Source: Citromicrobium sp. UBA3494 (GTDB lineage Bacteria; Pseudomonadota; Alphaproteobacteria; Sphingomonadales; Sphingomonadaceae). From it: a stretch of DNA of 64,000 nt. A program made the translations under genes and the position numbers. Under the pieces are notes generated by a model. That model saw only the letters and a program-made list of their open reading frames with translations, was not told the origin of the DNA and did no database searches. Shown one piece after another: positions 58,547-64,000 of this stretch. The stretch lies in the NCBI GenBank assembly GCA_002377695.1, contig DFQH01000006.1, positions 124,001 to 188,000 on the forward strand. The letters are read 5' to 3'. Within the stretch, counting starts at the first letter, position 1, and the number at the start of each line of letters is the position of its first letter.

Positions 58547-59986
58547 ATGCCGCGCCTGTTCCCGAAAAGCCTTCTGGGCCAAAGCCTTCTTGCGATCGCG
58601 GTGACGCTGCTGATCGGCCAGGCGGCCTCGGGCCTGCTGCTCTACCGGGCGGTCGAGGAACGGCGCGATACGGCCAGCGCCAATGCCGCGGCTTTCCACC
58701 TGCTGCGCACCGCCAGCCGTGAAGAAGGCTCGGTCCGCGCCATTCGCCGCGCCCTGCGCCGCCGCGAGGGCGACTCCCCCTTCGGTCTCGGTCGGCAGAG
58801 CCGCGGATCGGGTCGTCATCTGCCGCCGCCGGTGTCGGGCACCTTTGCCGATGCCTCGCCCCTGCTCCCCGGAGAAGAGCGCGATGCCGCCGCCGAAGGC
58901 CGTTTGCGGGAGATCCTCGCGCGGCAGGGCATCGTGGCGGATGAACTGCAGGTCACGCTGCGCCCGATAGAGAGCGACCCGCTGCTTGCCGAGATCGCGC
59001 AGGTCCGGCCGCGCTTCCGCGCGCGCATGGCCGAAGCGCACGGCGATCTGCTGGTGGCCGCGATGCGCCAGCCGGGCGAGGAGCGCTGGATCGTCGCGCG
59101 CACGGTCCGTCCGCCGGTGGAGGCGGGGGCGCTCCTGCTCATCGCGGGGCAGACCGTACTTCTGTTCCTGGTGCTGCTGGGCGGCACCTATCTGGTGCTG
59201 CGGCGGATCACGCGGCCCCTCGCGCGGCTCACCCGCCGGGTCGAGAGCTTCGCCCGCACGCAGCACGCGGGCGAGCCTCTGCCCCCCGAAGGGCCGGAAG
59301 ACGTCAGCCGCCTGATCGCGGCGCACAACATGCTCGAATCGCGCATCGCCAGCCTGCTGGACGAGAAGGACGTGATGCTCGGCGCGATCGGGCACGATCT
59401 CAAGACCCCGCTGTCTGCGCTGAGGGTTCGGATCGAATCGGTGTCGGACGAAACCCAGCGCGCGCGCATGGCCGAGACGATCGAGGATCTGCGCCGTTCG
59501 CTCGACGATATCCTGTCGCTGGCCCGGATCGGACGCGCGAAGGACCCGCCCGAGGCCGTCCAGCTATCCGCGCTGGTCGCCAGCGTGGTCGAGGAGTTCG
59601 AGGATATGGGCAAGCCCGTCGCCATCGCGCACAGCGAGCGGCTGGTGGCGCCCGCCCAGGTCACGTGGCTGCGGCGCGCGCTGCGCAACCTGATCGGCAA
59701 CGCGCTGCGCTATGGCGAAGCGGCGCAAGTCTCTCTTGCGAGGGAGGGCGGCATGGCGGTGATCGCGGTCGAGGACCAAGGCCCCGGCATCCCGCCCGAA
59801 GAGATGGCCGCGATGCTCGAACCTTTCCGCAGGGGCGAAGCGAGCCGCAATCGCGACACGGGCGGCGCGGGGCTTGGCCTCACGATTACCCGTGCGATCA
59901 TGCGCGAACATGGCGGGGAATTGCTCCTCTCCAACCGCGCCGAAGGCGGTTTGCGGGCCGAAATGCGGCTGCCGCTGGCGCGCTGA
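58547..59986 (+). CDS. Membrane sensor histidine kinase (EnvZ-like)
   Basis: 479 residues. Helix 1 is about 11-33, a periplasmic domain of about 155 residues follows, helix 2 is about 195-217, then HAMP (RRITRPLARLTRRVE), DHp with His283 in IGHDLKTPLS, and the ATPase with RNLIGNALRYG, DQGPGIPPEEM and GGAGLGLTI. The periplasmic part is Arg-rich (RAIRRALRRRE) with no recognised sensor fold. Together with the EF-hand protein and the regulator it forms a run of three genes with gaps of 10 and eight bases. Stimulus unknown; calcium is only an idea from the neighbour. Confidence 0.94.
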   Translation: MPRLFPKSLLGQSLLAIAVTLLIGQAASGLLLYRAVEERRDTASANAAAFHLLRTASREEGSVRAIRRALRRREGDSPFGLGRQSRGSGRHLPPPVSGTFADASPLLPGEERDAAAEGRLREILARQGIVADELQVTLRPIESDPLLAEIAQVRPRFRARMAEAHGDLLVAAMRQPGEERWIVARTVRPPVEAGALLLIAGQTVLLFLVLLGGTYLVLRRITRPLARLTRRVESFARTQHAGEPLPPEGPEDVSRLIAAHNMLESRIASLLDEKDVMLGAIGHDLKTPLSALRVRIESVSDETQRARMAETIEDLRRSLDDILSLARIGRAKDPPEAVQLSALVASVVEEFEDMGKPVAIAHSERLVAPAQVTWLRRALRNLIGNALRYGEAAQVSLAREGGMAVIAVEDQGPGIPPEEMAAMLEPFRRGEASRNRDTGGAGLGLTITRAIMREHGGELLLSNRAEGGLRAEMRLPLAR

Positions 59987-60011
59987 TCCCGGACGGTGCC
60001 GATCCCGCGAA

Positions 60012-61586
60012 CTAGCGCATCAGCCCGCCCACGAGATTGCGCACGAAGCGCCCCGCGATGGGCCCGGCAAGGTCCGTGGCGATGGAGCCCGCTGCAGAGG
60101 TGACGCCAGAGGCCATCGGGTTGGCGCGCGATTTCTTGCCCAGCACGGTGCGCGCCGCCATCCCGGCAGCCGACCCGGCGGCAACCTTCGCCCCGCGCGA
60201 CATCGCCTTCTCCCAGATGCTCTTGCTCTTGCGGGGGCGCTTGCGAACCTCAGCCTCGCCCTTCTCCTCGACCTCTTCGGCGGTCTCGGCGGCGTCGACC
60301 ATCTTCTGTGCGATCACCTCCGCCGCGCTTTCCCGGTCCACGGCCTCGTCATACTTGCCCGCCAGCGGGCTCGCGCCGAGGATCACCGCGCGTTCACCGG
60401 CCGACAGCGGGCCGAGGCGGCTTTGCGGCGGCTTGATGAGCGTGCGCTGGACCACCGAGGGCGCGCCATCCTCGTCCAGCGTGGAGACCAGCGCTTCGCC
60501 CACTTTCAGTTCGGTGATGGCCTGTTGCACATCGAGATCGCGATTGATCCGGAAGGTTTCCGCCGCCGCCTTGATCGCGCGCTGGTCTCGCGGAGTGAAG
60601 GCGCGCAGCGCGTGCTGCACGCGGTTGCCGATCTGCCCCGCGACCTTGTCCGGAATGTCGATCGGATTCTGCGTCACGAAGAACACGCCCACGCCCTTGG
60701 ACCGGATCAGGCGCACCACCGTCTCGATCGTGTCCTGAAAGGCCTTCGGCGTATCGTCGAACAGCAGGTGCGCCTCGTCGAAGAAGAACACCAGCTTCGG
60801 CTTGTCCTGGTCGCCCACCTCGGGAAGCGTCTCGAACAGCTCGGCGAGCAGCCAGAACAGGTAGGTCGCATACAGCTTGGGGCTGCCCATCAGCCGGTCG
60901 GCGGCGAGGATATTGATGAAACCGCGCCCGCTCCCATCGATGCGAAACAGGTCGTCCACCTCCAGCGCGGGTTCGCCGAAGAAGCGATCCGCCCCCTCGC
61001 TTTCGAAACTCAGCAGGCGGCGCTGGATCGCGCCGATCGAGGCCTTCGAAATGCGCCCGTACTCGCCGCCCACCGCATCGGTATTGTCGGCAGCATGGGC
61101 GAGCAGACTGCGCAGGTCCGCGAAGTCGAGCAGCAGCAGGCCGTTATCGTCGGCGTAGCGGAATACGATCTGTAGCACCCCTTCCTGCGTATCGTTGAGG
61201 TCCAGCAGGCGCGCCAGAAGCAGCGGACCCATCTCCGAAATCGTGGTGCGTACCGGATGGCCCTGCTGCCCGAACAGGTCCCAGAAGATCACCGGAAAAT
61301 CGGCGTAGGCATAGTCGTCCATGCCCAGCTCCGCAGCGCGCGCCTCCAGCTTGTCGGCATGCTTGAACGTGGAGGAGCCGGGCACTGCGAGACCGGCGAG
61401 GTCGCCCTTCACGTCCGCCACGAATACCGGCACGCCCGCGGCGGAGAAGCTTTCGGCAAGACCCTGCAACGTCACCGTCTTGCCCGTGCCTGTCGCGCCG
61501 GCGATCAGCCCGTGGCGGTTGGCGCGCGACAGCAGCAGTTCCTGCGCTTCGCCTTGCGAATCGCGCCCCAGAAAAATCGTGCTCAC
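60012..61586 (-). CDS. HerA-like ATPase (DUF853 family)
   Basis: 524 residues. The Walker A is GATGTGKT (about 28-35 in [19 protein letters not shown]), followed by [10 protein letters not shown], and a late [17 protein letters not shown] as Walker B. The [30 protein letters not shown] segment is the family hallmark. The C-terminus has an Ala/Lys-rich membrane-like or disordered tail (about 450-524). Related HerA/FtsK ATPases move DNA, but the substrate of this family is unknown. GTG at 61586, with GGGGAG 11 bases upstream; the longer frame to 61712 runs through the divergent pabB promoter and is not used. Confidence 0.9.
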   Translation of the reverse strand: MSTIFLGRDSQGEAQELLLSRANRHGLIAGATGTGKTVTLQGLAESFSAAGVPVFVADVKGDLAGLAVPGSSTFKHADKLEARAAELGMDDYAYADFPVIFWDLFGQQGHPVRTTISEMGPLLLARLLDLNDTQEGVLQIVFRYADDNGLLLLDFADLRSLLAHAADNTDAVGGEYGRISKASIGAIQRRLLSFESEGADRFFGEPALEVDDLFRIDGSGRGFINILAADRLMGSPKLYATYLFWLLAELFETLPEVGDQDKPKLVFFFDEAHLLFDDTPKAFQDTIETVVRLIRSKGVGVFFVTQNPIDIPDKVAGQIGNRVQHALRAFTPRDQRAIKAAAETFRINRDLDVQQAITELKVGEALVSTLDEDGAPSVVQRTLIKPPQSRLGPLSAGERAVILGASPLAGKYDEAVDRESAAEVIAQKMVDAAETAEEVEEKGEAEVRKRPRKSKSIWEKAMSRGAKVAAGSAAGMAARTVLGKKSRANPMASGVTSAAGSIATDLAGPIAGRFVRNLVGGLMR

Positions 61587-61689
61587 CCGCCGTGTCTCCC
61601 CGCCTCGATGCAGCTTTGCGGTTTGGGCGCGCGGCCGCTTGGGCGTCAAGATGGTTCCAATTCGCGGCCCGTGCGATAGAGCGGACACG

Positions 61690-63507
61690 ATGCCGATGGC
61701 CGACCCCTTCATCCTGCTCGACGATGCACGCGCCTGCGCTTCCGGCGCGGGTGCGGGCGCACGTCTGTTCGAATCGCCGCTGGAGGTGTTCCGCGCGCTT
61801 CGACCCGAGGAGGTGGCGGAGGCGCTTGCGGCGGCCGAGGCCGCGCAGGCCGAAAGGGGCGGAACGCTGGCGGGCTATGTCGCGTATGAGGCAGGGCTTG
61901 CACTGGAGTCGAAGCTGCGCCCGCTGGCCGGGGCGCGCACCGGCGCGGCAGGCCCGCTGGTATGGCTGGGCCTGTTCGAGCGCGAGCAGACGATTTCAGC
62001 GGACGAGGTCGACTCGTGGCTGGCGGAGCACGCGCCGGGCGCGGCCAGCCTCGGCCCCCTGGAACCGGCCATCTCTCTGGCGCAATGGCAGGATCGCTTC
62101 GCCGACCTGCAGCGGCACATCGCTGCGGGAGACATCTACCAGGCCAACCTGACCCTGCGGCTGACGGGTTCCTATCGCGGCGATCCGCTGGCGCTCTATG
62201 CAGCGCTGCGCGGGGCGTCGCACGCAGGCCACGGCGGCGTAGTGTGGGATGGCAGCCATGCGCTGGTCAGCCTGTCGCCCGAACTGTTTTTCGAAACCGA
62301 TGGTGGAACGCTGACCGCGCGGCCCATGAAAGGCACGCGGCCACGCCATGCGGACGCAGCGGCGGATCAGGCGGCGGCGGAAGAACTTGCCGCATCCGAA
62401 AAGGACCGCGCCGAAAACCTGATGATCGTCGATCTGATGCGCAACGATCTGTCGCGCGTGGCGCAAGCAGGATCGGTGCGCGTGGAAGAGCCATTCGCGG
62501 TGGAGAGCTTCCCCACCGTGCACCAGATGGTCAGCACGGTGCGGGGCGATCTGAAGCCGGACGCGGGATTGGCCGACATCGTGCAGGCGCTGTTCCCCTG
62601 CGGATCGATCACCGGGGCGCCCAAGATCCGCGCAATGGAGCTGATCGACCGGCTGGAACGCGATGCGCGCGGACCCTATTGCGGGGCGATCGGCGCCTAT
62701 GGCGCTGATCGCCGGGCCAGCTTCAACGTGGCGATCCGCACGCTGCGCCTGACCCCGATCGAGAACGGGCACGGCAGCGCGGTGCTGGGCGTGGGCGCGG
62801 GTATCGTGGCGGACAGCGACGCGCATGCCGAATGGCGCGAGGCGCAGGTCAAGGCGGGCTTCGTGCGCAAGAGCGGGCCGGAAAATCGCGCACCCGCCTT
62901 CGACCTGATCGAGACCATGCGCTTCGATCCTGAGGAAGGCATTGCGCTGCTCGAAGGGCACCTCGCGCGGATTTCCGCCAGCGCGAGCGAACTGGGCTTC
63001 GCGTTCGACCGGCACGCGGCGCGCAACCAGATCCAGACGCTGTGCTTCGATCTCGACCACGCGGCGCGCGTGCGTCTTACCTGCGCGCGTTCCGGCACCA
63101 CCGCGATCGAGGTCGGCCCGCTGCCCGCGACGCCGACCGAGCCGCTCGACTGCATCGCGCTGCCCCTGCCCGTCGATCCGGGCGACTGGCGGCTGCGCCA
63201 TAAGACGACGGATCGCGGCTTCTATGCAGACGCGCTCGCCGCGGCGCACGAAATGGACGCACACGAGGCCTTGCTGGTGCGCGACGATGGATGCGTGACC
63301 GAAGGCAGCTGGACCAGCGTGTTCGTGGAGCGTGACGGCACGCTCGTCACTCCGCCGCGCGCGCACGGGTTGCTGCCGGGGGTCTTCCGCGAATCGCTCA
63401 TCGCCGAAGGTCGCGCGGTGGAAGGCGAGGTGATACTGGATGACCTCTCGGGAGGTTTCTGGATCGGCAATGCCGTGCGTGGGCTGATGCGCGCGAGACT
63501 CATATGA
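61690..63507 (+). CDS. pabB: Fused aminodeoxychorismate synthase PabB and aminodeoxychorismate lyase PabC
   Basis: 605 residues. The N-terminal part (about 1-390) is PabB: the chorismate-binding block [52 protein letters not shown] and GAIGAYG, all in order. After a short linker, about 400-605 is a class IV PLP aminotransferase-type lyase, with the PLP Lys in [10 protein letters not shown] and [12 protein letters not shown]. Together they make 4-aminobenzoate for folate. No PabA is adjacent. ATG at 61690 is used; upstream open frame overlaps the divergent HerA-like gene. The pseudouridine synthase ATG overlaps the stop. Confidence 0.95.
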   Translation: MPMADPFILLDDARACASGAGAGARLFESPLEVFRALRPEEVAEALAAAEAAQAERGGTLAGYVAYEAGLALESKLRPLAGARTGAAGPLVWLGLFEREQTISADEVDSWLAEHAPGAASLGPLEPAISLAQWQDRFADLQRHIAAGDIYQANLTLRLTGSYRGDPLALYAALRGASHAGHGGVVWDGSHALVSLSPELFFETDGGTLTARPMKGTRPRHADAAADQAAAEELAASEKDRAENLMIVDLMRNDLSRVAQAGSVRVEEPFAVESFPTVHQMVSTVRGDLKPDAGLADIVQALFPCGSITGAPKIRAMELIDRLERDARGPYCGAIGAYGADRRASFNVAIRTLRLTPIENGHGSAVLGVGAGIVADSDAHAEWREAQVKAGFVRKSGPENRAPAFDLIETMRFDPEEGIALLEGHLARISASASELGFAFDRHAARNQIQTLCFDLDHAARVRLTCARSGTTAIEVGPLPATPTEPLDCIALPLPVDPGDWRLRHKTTDRGFYADALAAAHEMDAHEALLVRDDGCVTEGSWTSVFVERDGTLVTPPRAHGLLPGVFRESLIAEGRAVEGEVILDDLSGGFWIGNAVRGLMRARLI

Positions 63508-64000
63508 ACATTCCCATTCTCTACGAAGACGGCGAGGCGCTGGTGATCGACAAGCCCGCCGGCCTGCCGATCGACCGCCCGCGCAAGGGCGGCGAATGCC
63601 TCGAAGACCATCTCGATTCGCTCAAGCTCGGTTTCCAGCGGGCGCCCACGCCGGTCCACCGGCTGGACACGGATACCAGCGGCTGCCTGCTGCTCGCCCG
63701 CAACCCCAAGGCGCACAAGCGCTTCGCCGCCGCGTTCGAGGCGCAGGCGGTCACCAAGGTCTATCACGGCGTGCTCGCGGGCGTGCCACAGGATAGCGAA
63801 GGGCGCATCGAGCTGGCGCTGGCGAAGATCAGCAGCGCGGAAAAGGGATGGCGGATGATTCCGGCCAGGAAGGGCAAGCCCTCGCTCACCGAGTGGCGCG
63901 TCGTGGCCGAGCATGAGGGCCGCACGCTGGTGGAGTTTCGCCCCGCGACCGGGCGCACCCACCAGATCCGCGTGCATGCCGCCAGCGGGATCGGCATCGC
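63504..64000 (+). CDS. RluA-type pseudouridine synthase, 3' end outside the window
   Basis: 165 codons are visible and the frame is open to the last base. [20 protein letters not shown] is the family start (no S4 domain), the catalytic Asp is in VHRLDTDTSGCLLLARN near residue 54, and RPATGRTHQIRVHAA is the second conserved block. The enzyme isomerises specific uridines in rRNA or tRNA; which ones cannot be told. Its ATG lies inside the PabB-PabC stop (ATGA), so translation is coupled. The C-terminal end is missing. Confidence 0.92.
   Translation, partial: MNIPILYEDGEALVIDKPAGLPIDRPRKGGECLEDHLDSLKLGFQRAPTPVHRLDTDTSGCLLLARNPKAHKRFAAAFEAQAVTKVYHGVLAGVPQDSEGRIELALAKISSAEKGWRMIPARKGKPSLTEWRVVAEHEGRTLVEFRPATGRTHQIRVHAASGIGI

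Overview
The window is a 64 kb piece of chromosome from a GC-rich alphaproteobacterium, most probably an Erythrobacteraceae/Sphingomonadales member (Erythrobacter, Qipengyuania or Altererythrobacter type). The reasons are the codon and base composition, the alphaproteobacterial style of gyrB, glnD, lgt-midA and ftsK, several sphingomonad-type small families (DUF2267, DUF418, PadR with its membrane partner), and two copies of the palindromic intergenic repeat whose fragments read TLNLFQGP and MLKRVQHDG. This placement is recognition, not a database result. No rRNA, tRNA, CRISPR array, phage or insertion sequence was seen. Coding density is high and most of the window is ordinary core genome.

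Layout. 1-7.7 kb: a truncated hypothetical gene, DUF924, then a minus-strand run of YrhK, an endonuclease III-like glycosylase, a small membrane protein, a zinc-free MDR oxidoreductase, a secreted unknown, a lipoprotein gluzincin peptidase and guaA. 7.7-9 kb: a lower-GC patch with an orphan BrnA-like antitoxin, a stand-alone receiver protein and a 28-residue membrane microprotein closed by a strong terminator. 9-20 kb: PIG-L deacetylase, sdaA, a ZIP transporter broken by an in-frame amber codon, gyrB with a tandemly copied 3' tail, an acyltransferase, an HI0933-type flavoprotein and a 5'-nucleotidase lipoprotein. 20-23 kb: a leucine-degradation operon (isovaleryl-CoA dehydrogenase, PhnA-like protein, methylcrotonyl-CoA carboxylase beta chain). 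23-27 kb: an HWE-type sensor kinase followed at once by a betaine/osmoprotectant ABC transporter whose permease and binding protein are fused. 27-36 kb: DUF2147, midA, lgt, acyl-CoA ligase overlapping glnD, a nucleotidyltransferase, yggS and a ThiE/TenI-like protein.

36-49 kb: ftsK, DUF418 protein, a PadR regulator with membrane partner, DUF983, an EamA exporter, a PstS-like lipoprotein, alanine dehydrogenase, a diguanylate cyclase, an SDR and DUF2267. 48.4-50.5 kb: two palindromic repeats each beside a copy of a thioesterase; one copy is intact and next to a HAD phosphatase, the other is a decayed relic. 50.6-56 kb: protein turnover genes (a second secreted gluzincin, oligopeptidase B, aminopeptidase P). 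56-64 kb: VOC and cupin proteins, an EF-hand secreted protein in a tight run with an OmpR-type regulator and its kinase, a HerA-like ATPase, a fused PabB-PabC, and the start of an RluA-type pseudouridine synthase cut by the window end.

No clearly new multi-gene defence or biosynthetic system was found. The most interesting items are the EF-hand/two-component run, the amber-interrupted ZIP gene beside the triplicated gyrB tail, the truncated orphan BrnA, the microprotein gene, the repeat-flanked thioesterase/HAD relic, and several likely leaderless promoters, one of them symmetrical between yggS and the ThiE-like gene.
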